DNA of 64,000 nucleotides from Aurantiochytrium sp. KH105 (Eukaryota > Sar > Bigyra > Thraustochytrida > Thraustochytriidae), in NCBI GenBank assembly GCA_003116975.1, contig BGKB01000013.1:1-64000 (forward strand). Direction: 5' to 3'. How positions within the stretch are numbered: the first letter of the stretch is position 1; every line of letters begins with the position of its first letter. Below are positions 1 through 10,004 of the stretch, piece by piece. A program made the translations under genes and the position numbers. A model generated the notes under the pieces. It searched no databases. It was not told where the DNA came from and saw only the letters and a program-made list of their open reading frames with translations.

Positions 1-374
1 TCCTCTGAGTTCGCCTCGTTATCAGAGATGGAGTCGCTTTCAAGGTGATCATCGACAGCGGCCTCATTGTTGCACTTTTGCGCTGCAGTCTGGCTGTTTC
101 CCGTCATGTTATTTGCAGGAGCAGGCGCCGAAGCTGACGAAGAGACCGAACTCTGGGCAGATGAGGAGGCAGCCGCTCCTGGTATGCATGGAGGAAGTCC
201 TCGTTCTTTTCGCAAGAACAGATTCCTGATGTGCGCTTTCTTGTTATCAGGGAGGATCCATGTGTTCGGCGAAGTTGTCGAGGGGCGTAAGATGACCTTA
301 GAGTCCAGAAGAGTCTGTTCCATGCCTTCGCGCCCCGCCCATCTTGACGCACTCTTGTACTTTATTCTGTAGAA
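1..374 (-). CDS. Partial hypothetical gene running off the left edge
   Basis: One minus-strand frame stays open from about 374 down to base 1. It has an internal ATG at 321-323 (MEQTLLDSKVILRP...) and ends in a Ser/Ala-rich, acidic tail that is still open at the edge. Just upstream in the minus direction the sequence reads TTTCTACAG, a plausible 3' splice acceptor, so the visible part may be a downstream exon beginning near RIKYKSASRWAG. The middle (ILPDNKKAHIRNLFLRKERG) looks like a charged folded segment, and the tail looks disordered. I do not recognise the family. It may belong to the transposon debris that follows. No start codon or stop can be assigned. Confidence 0.35.
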
Positions 375-1072
375 ATGCCTACAGTCTCAAGAGTTGATTG
401 CATGTTTAATAGAGATTGCATCGTTGGTGGTGAAGAACGAGCACTCAGGGTTCAAGCTGGATCTGATCATTCGCGAGGCAAAACAGCTTGCTCGTTCCGT
501 TTGGTTCTGACCGGCCCTCCCCATGGAGGAGGGTTTTCTATTTCGAGACCCCGTAGCGTCAGGTGGCAAAAATGGGTTGCGGTCGGCCAGAGGCTGCAGC
601 GTGCGGATAAGAGATAGCAGATAGCGATGGCCCCGACGTGGCTTGGAGCCGTCTGTGCGTTGCCGCGCACGTCGGCGCGCGTGGCGACGGCAGCTTCACT
701 GGGCGGGAGACGGGTGCTCGAGACTCCCTAAAGCTGCATACTTCTGCGTTTCCGCGCGTTGCCTTTGTGAGCAACTGCATCCCCAGCAGCCGTTTGTATT
801 GGTCATCGTCGCTTCGACCTCCTTTCCACGCTTCGCAATCGTTGTCGTCGCGAAAGCAAGCAAGTGCCTCATCTCTGCGGAGAAGGATATCTACGTGCAC
901 GTGCTCGTGCCCTCACCCGCGCGCATTCGACCTCAGCAGGCGACTCTTCTGATTGAGCCGGGCTCAGAACGTTGAGCACCTTTTTTCCGTCGATGACTAC
1001 CCACGGAGGAGCAAGCGAAGGGTGCGATCGACAGGTGCTTCCTGAGCGTTGACGTCCGCCAATTGCCACGGA
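375..1072. other. No gene recognised
   Basis: Several short frames exist on both strands, but none has a recognisable motif or a convincing start. The stretch lies between the edge fragment and the transposase remnant and may be decayed 5' sequence of that transposon. Confidence 0.4.
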
Positions 1073-1975
1073 ATGGTCGCGTATTTGAACACCTATTACT
1101 TCAATAACGACCTCTGGTCGAAATGGTCTTTTGCCGGGCGCGCTGACATTAAGGACCATCAGGGAAATTTGCCGCGAACTAATATGTTCCTTGAAAGCCT
1201 TCATGGAAAGCTCAAGGTCTATTCGTTCGAAGGTAAGCGAAATCGTTGGATAGGGAGGCTTCTGCTGCTTTTGGAGGAACGAAGGGTTGACCGGATGTAT
1301 CTTTCGACTCTGGAAGCGCACGGTCTGATCAATCTACCCGCTCAAGCGTGGGTGATGAATGCCAATGAGCTCCCGATTACAACACGTCCCGTGTTAGCGA
1401 CTCACAATGGACTTGAGGAATACGGTGATTTTGGACGCGAGACGACTTCTCGCGAGGTGGAGAGAGAGTCGGGCTCAGATGTGTTCGAGATGGATCCACC
1501 TGAGCACACGTCTATCGCGCCTGTGGTCAGCGATCAAGGGAGTTGCTATGGCGGTGCTGACGACAGCACCTCTGGCGACGATGATTGCCTGGGCACTCAT
1601 TCCGTCGACGAGGACGAGGATGACAACGTCATCGAGCAGGGTTTAGCGTTGCAGGATGCCGACCTCATATCTCAGAGTCGCTCGCTGGTCACCGATTTTT
1701 CTGCGAAGATGGTTGAGATCTTTGCGATGGCCCGAAAGACGACATCTCTTCTAGCTCAGCTTAACAAGCCTTCTGAGGTCGATCAGGTGCAGCAGCTTTG
1801 GGAGGAATTTTTCGCGTCGGCGCAGACTGGAACAGACGTCGCGGAGCATGTACGGAACTTTGCGGAGCTTCTGCAAAACGACAAATCATCATTTAACACG
1901 AGTGCGGAGCCCGCTCTTCATTCCCATTACAAGTGGACACCAACAGAGCACGCGAGTGAGACCCTTCGGGCCTGA
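1073..1975 (+). mobile_element. MULE/SWIM-type DNA transposon transposase, C-terminal remnant
   Basis: The first ATG of this frame is at 1073. Residues about 15-60 contain W-S-K-W-S-F-A-G-R, then RTNMFLESLHGKLK and FEGKRNRWIGRLL. This closely follows the conserved block just before the SWIM region of MULE-type transposases (W...R...TNN..ES.H..LK...L.GK.NRR.D). No DDE catalytic core or SWIM Cys/His pattern is seen, so only the post-catalytic part remains, or it is the last piece of a spliced gene. The rest is acidic (SVDEDEDDN) and then helical. The next long frame (to 2846) overlaps in a different phase and may be a continuation. The family call rests on one short block. Confidence 0.5.
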
Positions 1976-2846
1976 CCGCCCCAGATTGCGTCAACAGCAT
2001 ACGCTTGACCCTGATGACTTACTTGTCAATGCCGGGCAGCAAGCGAATCGCGCGCGAGAGCTACGACAGATTGAGCACGCAACGCTGAGCTCATTGGCTG
2101 AGCGTTGCGCTCTTGCAGATAAGCGCGCGTCAGCCATAAACGACCTATCCGAGACTAGTTCATCTGGAATACCTACAAGGATGGAGGCACGAAGGGCATC
2201 GCAAGGAGCTACAGCGCTTGATTCTTCGAATGTAGGTTCCCGCAACATCTCTGCGTCGCAGAGCACGCACGAAGCATCGATCTGTGCAACGCCAGGCACC
2301 ACGAACGTGGCGGCTGGATCGCAGGGCGTTGCGCCGACGTCAGTAGCAGAGACCAGCGGGCCGTCGTTGCAATACACACAAACAAACGCGATGCCCGGGA
2401 GCAGCGACGCGCGCCAAGACGCGCGTGCAAAGCGACCAAGAATTCCTGAGGCACGAACGAACCGCCAAGCAGGGCTGCACTTCGTCAGACAGCAGCAAGA
2501 AAATTTACAGCAGGGGAGGTCCTTTCATCCCCATCTTGACCACAACCTGCAGACGGATGTTGGCTTTGGGCTCGAGTATGCAGGCAGACAATTGGCACTG
2601 ACCGTCAACTTTAAGGAGTTCTTCGACTGTCTTGATCAAGAGATGCGTGTGACACGTAAGGATCTCATCACCGATGATACAGTTCGCAGCAAAATTGGTT
2701 TTGGAGACTCCTTGTACAGTGTTGAAGACACCGTTTACAGATCGTACGAGCATCTCAAGCAGAGGACGCAAGGATGGCGAGGACTCTTTTCAAGACCCGT
2801 GAAGATAATTCTTCTGAGCCGCGCTACCACTGCCGAAACTGCTTGA
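1848..2846 (+). CDS. Hypothetical frame overlapping the transposase remnant
   Basis: This frame has an ATG at 1848 and 332 residues. The first ~45 residues overlap the MULE-like frame in another phase and are probably not read. From about residue 50 (RLRQQHTLDPDDLLVNAGQQ) the protein is Gln/Arg-rich and helical. A Ser/Thr/Ala-rich low-complexity middle follows, then a more ordered end with VNFKEFFDCLDQEMRVTRKD and IGFGDSLYSVEDTVYRSYEH. I do not recognise the family. Its position suggests the C-terminal part of the transposon protein, joined by an unseen intron or separated by a frame break. Confidence 0.3.
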   Translation: MYGTLRSFCKTTNHHLTRVRSPLFIPITSGHQQSTRVRPFGPDRPRLRQQHTLDPDDLLVNAGQQANRARELRQIEHATLSSLAERCALADKRASAINDLSETSSSGIPTRMEARRASQGATALDSSNVGSRNISASQSTHEASICATPGTTNVAAGSQGVAPTSVAETSGPSLQYTQTNAMPGSSDARQDARAKRPRIPEARTNRQAGLHFVRQQQENLQQGRSFHPHLDHNLQTDVGFGLEYAGRQLALTVNFKEFFDCLDQEMRVTRKDLITDDTVRSKIGFGDSLYSVEDTVYRSYEHLKQRTQGWRGLFSRPVKIILLSRATTAETA

Positions 2847-2946
2847 ACGAAATCATTTGTGTACAAACGTTTCCCTCTCGCATGCAGTGTCTTTGTACGA
2901 CCCTTCACTACATCAGCTGGACTTTGTCGAATTTTGGGCTCATCCT

Positions 2947-3044
2947 CCTCTCCACCCCCTTACTGCAGGCAGGGATTGGAGCCATTCTACACTCCTGCCA
3001 CAGAGGGCGACCTTCGACTCATTTTACACCCTTGCTACAGAGGG
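2947..3044 (+). repeat. Three imperfect copies of a 37-bp repeat
   Basis: The clearest two copies are ATTCTACACTCCTGCCACAG at 2984 and ATTTTACACCCTTGCTACAG at 3021, each followed by AGGG and spaced 37 bases apart. A weaker third copy lies 37 bases upstream (CCACCCCCTTACTGCAGGCAGGG). They lie just downstream of the transposase remnant and could be subterminal repeats of that element. Confidence 0.5.
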
Positions 3045-3452
3045 TGTACTTGGTCGTTTTTTTCTTATGCTGTGCCTCGCTGTGCGCCCATTTTTTCCTA
3101 CCCCCCTCCTCACGTCTCCTTTCCATGCTACCCCCCGAACAAGCGCACTGGGTCTGTTAAATTTCGCCACCTCGAAGCCGCGTAGAAAATCTCTCAACGA
3201 GAAAAAAAAATAAAAATAAAAATGATAAGTAGGCCTACCTTCGCGAATTTTGCGCGTCACCCATTTCCTGCTGTCCTGTTCTTTTTCATGCAGCGGCCAG
3301 CAGATCCCGAATAGCCACACGGGCGAGCAAGAAGAGAAGGAACCGCGCCCCGCCCCATCCCAAGTAGGCGCTCCCGGGCAGCGAGCGGCACGCGCGCGCG
3401 TGTGGAGAGACCAGGCACGACCAGCGGCGTGCCCTCGGCGAGCGACGCTACG

Positions 3453-5636
3453 ATGAGTAAAAGCAGAGATGAGTTGGACGCTGAGGAGAGCGAGAGCAGC
3501 GACGACGAGTCCACGGTGTCCGCGTCGGCCGTCACGGATTTCAAAACTGCCATCACTAAAGCACAGCTTAAAGCTTGGGGGAAGGCCGGTGAGGTGGAAC
3601 TGATCACAGAAGCAAACGAGCTGTTCACCAAAATAAAAGACGCGCGCGGGAAGGGCGTTTTTTCAAAGGAAGAACGCTCGGGTCTGAGAACTGCTTTTAA
3701 AACACACCTTGCAGTCGCTATTCAGACGAAAATGCAGAACGCGAATAAGGAAAAGGTGTCCGTTTTGATCAGCCAGCCATGTGTCGTAAAAACAATTCGC
3801 AATGCGGCCCACTCCAATTCGTCTCGAGTCCCCGACGTCCCCTCGGTCTCGCAGAAGAATATCGATGGCGACTTTCTTATCCCTGTTGCGGTAAAAGAAT
3901 GGGACACCTTTGAGGCCGACGCATTGCTGAGACGATTGCCTGTTGGCGAGGACATCTCAATGGGGGTCGATATGTGGGCGCCTCTGGATGAACTCGACTG
4001 TGGTGACAACGAGTTCACAGTGCAGACCCAAATGACTGTTTCGGGGTTGGAACAGATTAGAAGATACCACAAGGCTGCCCCCAACGTAGAGGAGATCAAG
4101 ATGTACCAAGAGGAAGGTCCGTGGACCGGTGGGCGCGTCGACATCACCTGGACTCGCAAGATGCGAGTCTCCGACAAATCAAAGCTTCAGCTGTTGTCGT
4201 CCTTTCATAGGATGAATGCCGCTAGCGACAATATTGTTTTCCTCGTGCATGAGCACAAGGCCCCGAAAGTCTTTCCGTTCGTACCAGAGATTGGAGCTGA
4301 ATGGAAAACGGACAAGGAAACAGGCAAGCAGGTTCCCGTTAAGTTGGGGCATCGCCATCGTTCAAGCTCACAAAATAGCGTCAGCTCGTCCCAGTCGTCG
4401 GTACAATCGTATGACAGGATGGATGAGGACAAGCGCCTGTTCCAGAATCTGAAACTGGTGGATATATGGAAACGATTCGATGCGTGCCACAGATCATCTT
4501 ACTTTTTTAAGTTCGTCGCACCAATCTGTCAGATTTTCACCTACATGGTTTCCTCTGGGCTCAAGTACGGCATCATCTCAACATTCGACAAGACCTGGTT
4601 CTGTCGCCGAGACAAAAAAGGGGTTATGGAGGTCTCGCAGGCATTTGACGCCTGCGCTGGAAGAGGTCTAAGCGCAGTACGACGGGCGTACCTCGGCATC
4701 ATCACACTTGCGCTGCAGGACGATGAAGCCACGGGGTACGGTTTGGTCACGGGTGATAATACGCTCTACCAGGCGATGAAGAACCATTCCGACGCAACCA
4801 TACAAAAGTTTGCAGACACACTTGCATCCGATGGAACGCAGGACCTCGACACGACGATCAGCAAGCAATTTGCAACTAGGTTCGCGTTGTTCTGCCAGCA
4901 ACGGTACAATGGAGGCCGACAACCGAGACGGAACGCGATCGACGCGTTGCGAGAAATCCTACCTTTGTCTGGCGAGGACTTCTACCTCCCTCTCGACGGC
5001 GAGAATATCCACTGCAACTCGCGAACGATTGTGACACGATGCACATTATCTGGTGCATCGATGATCGTCAAACGCTGGGCCTACTCTCTCTTACCCAGAA
5101 GACCAGAGGAAAACGACGCGGCCAAACATGCTCTGCAGAACGAGCGCTGGGTCTATGAAGTGACGTTGGCTTCTTTGCAGGGCACTGCAATCCCGTTTCT
5201 CATCTATGCTGGCTCGTATGCAACGATGCCTTTCGTCCTGGCCGTTTCGGACGAGGGGGAGTCGTTGGAGCGGCTCCTGATGGCCGCAGCGAACGCTGAC
5301 GAACGCACTGTACTTCTCGAGACTTACTTTGACGCGGCTCACGACGCGCTGGCGGCCATTCACTCCTGTGGCGTCCTGCACAACGACATCGCGGCACGGA
5401 ACATTGTCATCCATCCTGACCGTGGCGTGAAGTTCATCGACTTTGAGAGCGCGGGCGAGTGCTGCGAGGACCTTCTCGCCCAGGAGGAGATGCGTGAATT
5501 GTTCAAGATCTTCAACCGCACGGTAACAGGCACTCCGAAGAAGACGGGGAAGGAGATCTGGCGCCGCTTGAGTCAAACTCTGCCCATCCCCTTAAACAAC
5601 GCGCGTGAATCTAAGCCCCCTATGGAGGAAACGTAA
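3453..5636 (+). CDS. CRN-type (Crinkler-associated) protein kinase
   Basis: The first ATG is at 3453, giving 727 residues; the frame is open upstream only through a GTG. Residues 1-130 are charged and then helical, and no canonical CRN LxLFLAK header is visible. Residues about 325-420 contain QIFTYMVSSGLKYGIISTFD then TWFCRRD, a block that precedes the kinase in the large family of fungal and oomycete CRN/FunK1-like proteins. The C-terminal kinase lobe has HNDIAARN (H643-N644-D645, in place of HRD) and IDFESA (D663, in place of DFG). Such a compact kinase typifies proteins grouped with CRN effector or intragenomic-conflict systems. No signal peptide is seen. It could be a nuclear or cytoplasmic regulator. 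It lies about 500 bases upstream of the Roco-TIR gene on the same strand. Confidence 0.65.
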   Translation: MSKSRDELDAEESESSDDESTVSASAVTDFKTAITKAQLKAWGKAGEVELITEANELFTKIKDARGKGVFSKEERSGLRTAFKTHLAVAIQTKMQNANKEKVSVLISQPCVVKTIRNAAHSNSSRVPDVPSVSQKNIDGDFLIPVAVKEWDTFEADALLRRLPVGEDISMGVDMWAPLDELDCGDNEFTVQTQMTVSGLEQIRRYHKAAPNVEEIKMYQEEGPWTGGRVDITWTRKMRVSDKSKLQLLSSFHRMNAASDNIVFLVHEHKAPKVFPFVPEIGAEWKTDKETGKQVPVKLGHRHRSSSQNSVSSSQSSVQSYDRMDEDKRLFQNLKLVDIWKRFDACHRSSYFFKFVAPICQIFTYMVSSGLKYGIISTFDKTWFCRRDKKGVMEVSQAFDACAGRGLSAVRRAYLGIITLALQDDEATGYGLVTGDNTLYQAMKNHSDATIQKFADTLASDGTQDLDTTISKQFATRFALFCQQRYNGGRQPRRNAIDALREILPLSGEDFYLPLDGENIHCNSRTIVTRCTLSGASMIVKRWAYSLLPRRPEENDAAKHALQNERWVYEVTLASLQGTAIPFLIYAGSYATMPFVLAVSDEGESLERLLMAAANADERTVLLETYFDAAHDALAAIHSCGVLHNDIAARNIVIHPDRGVKFIDFESAGECCEDLLAQEEMRELFKIFNRTVTGTPKKTGKEIWRRLSQTLPIPLNNARESKPPMEET

Positions 5637-6124
5637 AACGGCGACGGAAAGAAGCGACGCATTCTGTCCTTTCTTCCAAGCGGGTGGTCGCCGTCGCGAG
5701 CCTCTGACTCCTCCGCCTCGGAGTAAAGAGCCTTTCTGTATAAAAAAAAAAAAGATTATCAAAAAGAAAATGAATTTTGTTGTTGTTTTTACCCAAGTAC
5801 TATACTCCTTCTTCTTTTTCCACGTAAGCCGCTCGCGCGCCTTTGAAGTCAGAAGCTTGCTTTTCGAGATAGCCTGACAGCTTTCCGATAGCTCTCTTTT
5901 TCTCTGTACTACCTAAATTCAAGGCTTCCTCAAGAGCGATTTTGATGTGGTCCGGTAAGTTTGCAATTGAGCGCAAGTTAGTTTGGTGATGGCTAAATTG
6001 GATCTCCTTAAAATATGCTTCATCCACCGAAAGGTGACCCAAAACTCCGCTTGTGACGTTAACTCGCGCACTAACATCCGGGCTATCCACGAGCTTTAGC
6101 GTTGAGAAGCAAGTGAGAAGTTAA
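5637..6124. other. Intergenic stretch with A-rich tract
   Basis: It begins with the 3' flank of the kinase gene and holds an A-rich run at about 5741-5770. Its right part carries a protein-like minus-strand frame (listed separately). No promoter motif for the Roco gene was recognised. Confidence 0.4.
5800..6115 (-). pseudogene. Possible minus-strand gene fragment
   Basis: A minus-strand frame ending at a TAG at 5800 reads about 105 codons with no ATG. It contains YFKEIQFSHHQTNLRSIAN then LPDHIKIALEEALN and KKRAIGKLSGYLEKQ. Its codons are richer in A/T than those of neighbouring genes, and the composition is helical and protein-like. Without a start it is either a terminal exon or a decayed fragment. 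I do not recognise the family. Confidence 0.25.
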
Positions 6125-8577
6125 GCACACCCTTTCCCCGAAAATCAGATAGCGGGGCGGCTCGGCGGCCCCGCGACGACTGCGGCGGCGAAGGAGGCGC
6201 TCCAGGCGGCGCTGGCGAACGGTGACCCCGCGGAGCTGGGCCGCTGCAAGCTCATGGTCGTCGGCCAGGACGCCGCCGGCAAGACGTCCGTGGTGCGCTC
6301 GCTGCTGAGCATGCCGCCCGTGGCGGAGCACCTCTCGACGGTGGGCGTCGAGCTCAAGCGCACCGATGCAGAGTCGTGGCGGGAAGAGGAATTCGACAGC
6401 GGTTTTGAAAGCCAGGCGTATCGCGCGGCGGCGCTGCGCATGGCCGCGCAGGAGCAAGCGGCGAGCAAAAGGCGGCAATCGCTGCCCAGGCGCGTGTCTC
6501 GCGGCATTGTAGACGTCGTCCGTCGACGTTCTTTTGCGGCACGGCCCTTTGTCGCAGAGGAGCAGGTGGAGCTTGTGCCCGAAGCCGAGATGGCGCAGCG
6601 GTTTGAATATGCGGAGATCGAGGACATGGCCGGCCAGACGCAATCGGGCCAGAAGATCAAGTTTACCATCTGGGACTATGCGGGTCAGGACGTCTTTTAC
6701 GCGCTGCACCACATTTTCCTCACGCGCGAGGGCGGCGTCTTCATGCTCGTCTTTGACATGCAGGAACTCCTCACCGAGCAAAAGAAAGCTCTGGGGTATC
6801 TGCGTTTTTGGCTCAACTCAATCAAGCTGCACGCGCCCAAAGCCCCTGTTCTTTTGGTCGCAACGCATTACGATCAAGCTTCCAGCAGCCTGCAAGCCGT
6901 CGAGCGAATTCTCCAGTCCCTTTTTCGTAAGCTGCGCGGAATCAAACTGGTGAAAAATAGTGGGGCTCGGTTAAGTTTTTTCCCCATCGACAACATGAAG
7001 CCCGCAGCGAACCGCGCTGCCGATCTGCGCGCTGCTGTGGAGAAAGCGGCATCCAAGCTTGAGGCTGTGTCGCAAAAGATCTCGCTGCGCTGGCTCAAGG
7101 TCTTGGACGATCTCATGAAATTGAACTGCGACCACGTTCCCTTTGCCAAAGTGCAGGAATACGCGATCAAGTACCATGCTGGCGACCAGACAGATGAGCT
7201 GCTCGAGTTTTTCCACGAGCTTGGCATGCTTGTGCATCTGCGCGCCACCGACATCCTGCACGACAAGGTCGTGCTGAATCCTCAGTGGCTTTTGGACAAG
7301 CTGGCGCGAGTCATTGCGGACGAGATCCACGTTCAGGACATTCTCTACGACGAGCGACTTTCTGACCTCGAACTCGAGGACGACTTTGCGCTCCTACGTC
7401 ACCAGGACATTGGTTCACGCGCCTTGCTCGAGATTTCTGGGACGATGAAGAAGTCGAATATCTCGTGGAGTTCATGCGCGGCGTCATGCTACTGTCAAAC
7501 TGGAATTTCCCGGAAGATGCCTTTACATCGGGCCGCCAAGGCAAGCCGCTCTATCTTGTGAGCAGTCTGCTCAAGAACTCGACCGACGCTGATCTTGACG
7601 CAGAGATTGCGGACATGGACCCCGGTCTGACATGCGTTCTGGACTTTACAAAGTTTTTCCTTCCGGACGGCGTCTTTGCGCGCCTGCTCTCGCTTTGCGC
7701 TCAGTACAGTGGGAACTTTGGGGCCATCTCGCGTGCACCTCAGCTGGCGGGAAATCAGGCCATCGTCCACTTCGGTCTCTCCGTCTTTGCGCTTGAGCAG
7801 ACCCAGGACAAGATCTGGATCCGCGTAGAGCGCGACTCCAGAGAACCAGCAAGCACGCTAAAGACGTTGGTGAGTTTGTTTCGAGACGCCCGTGACGCAG
7901 TCTTTCGAGATTTGCCATGGGAGCTCCTTCTTCAGTCGCCGAAAAATGCATCCGTGCTGGTTTCTTACGATGAAGCTGCGCGAGGGTTTGCATCATCTGG
8001 CGTAGAATTTGTCAAGTCAGTGGGCACCAAAGTTGTCAACGTTGCAGATTTTGAGCCATTCTTTCGAGGCGGGTCGCTGACAGAAGACGAGAAAGACACC
8101 GGGACCATCGAGCAGGCGTCACTCCGAGACTTGCCCGCAGGTCTCAAATACCACGTCTTTTTGAGCCACCGACAAGTGGACGCCGGCGACACATGCAATC
8201 TCATTGCTGAAAAATTGCAAAATCGAGGTCTCAAGGTCTGGTTCGATCAGGAGAGTCAGGGCAACCTGGCAGAGGACGCCATGCGTCGTGGAATTCGCGC
8301 GTCAAAGTGCTACCTTCTTTTCCTCTCCAAGACAGTCTTCGAGGGCGCTGTGCGCATGGAGCTCGAGACGGCGCTACAAGAGGAGAAGCCTATCTTGCTT
8401 GTCCACGAGAGCGATCCGAATCGAGTCGGCTTCGACACCTTTTCCAGTTACATCAAGTCGGCTCCAAATGCTGCCAAGCATCTCTTCCGCGAGACGGAGT
8501 CCATGCCTTTTCAACGTCGCTTATACTTGGCCGAGGCCTTTTACGAGGAGCTCATCGCACGGATTAATGCCGTTTGA
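6125..8577 (+). CDS. Roco GTPase with C-terminal TIR domain (one frame break)
   Basis: Roc GTPase: P-loop GQDAAGKTS (about 6263-6289), WDYAGQDV (6671-6694) and a VATHYD guanine-recognition motif (about 6857). The COR region follows (HDKVVLNPQWLLDKLARVI). Near 7433-7437 the reading phase changes: SRALLE ends one frame and FWDDEEVEYLVEFM starts in another, exactly as COR homologues continue. The second part holds the rest of COR and, from about 8146, a TIR domain (YHVFLSHRQVD, LKVWFDQES). The Glu of RMELETAL (8359-8361) matches the NAD-hydrolase Glu of catalytic TIRs. The frame is open back to 6125 (ALQAALANGDPAELGRCKLM) without an ATG; a CAG at 6145-6147 could be a splice acceptor, so a short first exon may be missing. 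Probable role: innate-immune or cell-death signalling, by family analogy. Confidence 0.85.
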
Positions 8578-9539
8578 TTGGACTCCTAAGATGAACAGAA
8601 ATTGATTTGTTGATTGTTATGCACAGTTGGCCAGTGCTCGCGTGTAATTTTATCATAAGCGAGCGAGCGTGGTGAAGTGAAGAAAAGTCGAAAGCTAGCG
8701 TCGTGAGAGAGTCAAGTATCCTGATAAGGGCATGTATTCACTGCGGCTTGCTTTCCTATGAAAGAGAGAATCTCAAAGGCAGTCTCGTCTGACTTTTTCC
8801 GTTGCAAATGCCTTTTATTCATGTTAACGAACCAAGACGTGGTGAAGCCAATTCACAGTTATTGAAACGGACTCTTTGCATGCAGACGAATCACAAGCTT
8901 TACTTCAGCAATCCCCATGTCCAACAACGAAAAACCCGGACTTTGAGATCTTTGCGAGCCACGCAGACTCATGAATGTTCGACGCCTGCAATTGATTGGC
9001 TTCCGCTGCGAACCAGCGCATCTTTTCAGTGACCCAAGGCTCCTCACCCACAGACAGCATCAACTAGACTTGGCATGCTCGAACCCAAAGACACCCTCGT
9101 CCTCGGCGCATGCACCCCAGCAACCAGCCACACCACCCACAAAGGCGCATCGCGCGGCCGAAGGCGATCTCGAACGAGCTCTTCCACAATCTCTTCGAGG
9201 AAGAGCCCGCTCGAAGAGCCCGCTCGAAGAGCCCGCTCGAAGAGCCCGCTCGAAGAGCCCGAAAGAGACCTATCGCAGCCGAGACGCGCAAACGGGGCGC
9301 GGCTTGGGCCACAAACTCAAGGCTGGCGCCGCGGCCTCGAGGCGCCAGACGCGCGAGACCGCGCGAGGCCGCGCGAGAGCGAGGCCGCGCGAGAGCGAGG
9401 GCGTGTGCTGCGGCGGCGCGCGCGCGCGGGCGAGGGCGCGGGCGGCGGGCGCGGAAGACGGCCTGCGTCGAGCGGCGCGGCGGCCTGCGCGCGGAGCGAC
9501 CTCGAGCTCGAGCTCGCGGCGCGGGGAGCGAGGGCCACC
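8578..9539. other. Intergenic region between Roco-TIR and SmD1
   Basis: The left half is moderately AT-rich and holds no recognised gene. The right half becomes very GC-rich and is filled with CGAGG/GCGCG-type simple sequence leading into the SmD1 start. It includes the 13-bp tandem repeat listed separately and presumably the SmD1 promoter and 5' UTR. Confidence 0.5.
9200..9262. repeat. 13-bp tandem repeat (about 4.8 copies)
   Basis: The unit GAAGAGCCCGCTC is repeated perfectly at 9200, 9213, 9226 and 9239, with a partial fifth copy. It lies about 280 bases upstream of the SmD1 ATG, outside any supported coding frame. Confidence 0.9.
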
Positions 9540-9899
9540 ATGAAGCTCGTGCGCTTTCTCATGCGGCTCGTGAACGAGACGGTCATCATCGAACTCAAGA
9601 ACGGGACCGTGGTGGCTGGGACCATCACTGGCGTGGATATGAGCATGAACACCCATCTCAAGTCCGTGAAAATGACCGTCAAGGGCCGCACGCCCGTCCT
9701 GCTCGACTCGCTCAGCATCCGAGGCAACACTATCCGCTACTATATCCTCCCCGACAGCCTGCAGCTGGATAATCTCCTCATCGACGACACTCCCAAGCAA
9801 AAACCTGCCCGCGCATCGGGCCCCGGCGGTCGGGGCGGCGGCGGTCGCGGCCGGGGTCGCGGCCGTGGTCGTGGCCGAGGCGGTCCAAGACGTTTCTAA
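9540..9899 (+). CDS. SNRPD1: Small nuclear ribonucleoprotein Sm D1
   Basis: This is a 119-residue Sm protein of the normal family length. Sm1 motif: [19 protein letters not shown] then MNTHLKSV. Sm2 motif: [20 protein letters not shown]. The C-terminal tail is GRGRGRGRG repeats, the arginine-methylated tail typical of SmD1. It is a core member of the heptameric Sm ring on U1, U2, U4 and U5 snRNAs, acting in the nucleus after cytoplasmic assembly. The ATG at 9540 is preceded by GCCACC, a full Kozak context, and starts exactly where SmD1 homologues start (MKLVRFLM). The frame is open further upstream but only through low-complexity GC-rich sequence. The gene is intronless and convergent with the MBOAT-FAAL gene, with about 105 bases between stops. 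Confidence 0.97.
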   Translation: MKLVRFLMRLVNETVIIELKNGTVVAGTITGVDMSMNTHLKSVKMTVKGRTPVLLDSLSIRGNTIRYYILPDSLQLDNLLIDDTPKQKPARASGPGGRGGGGRGRGRGRGRGRGGPRRF

Positions 9900-10004
9900 A
9901 TCTTCGTGCTTCCCTTTCGCAATTCAATGTGATGCACTTGCGCGAGCGGCAAGGATGTAGACCAATCATCAAACGGAAAGACGCGATACAGACTAATTCT
10001 CTTT

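Noticed and set aside
9075-9539. N-terminal extension of the SmD1 frame
   Set aside because: It includes the 13-bp repeat and Arg-rich low complexity; SmD1 homologues start at the Kozak-context ATG at 9540.
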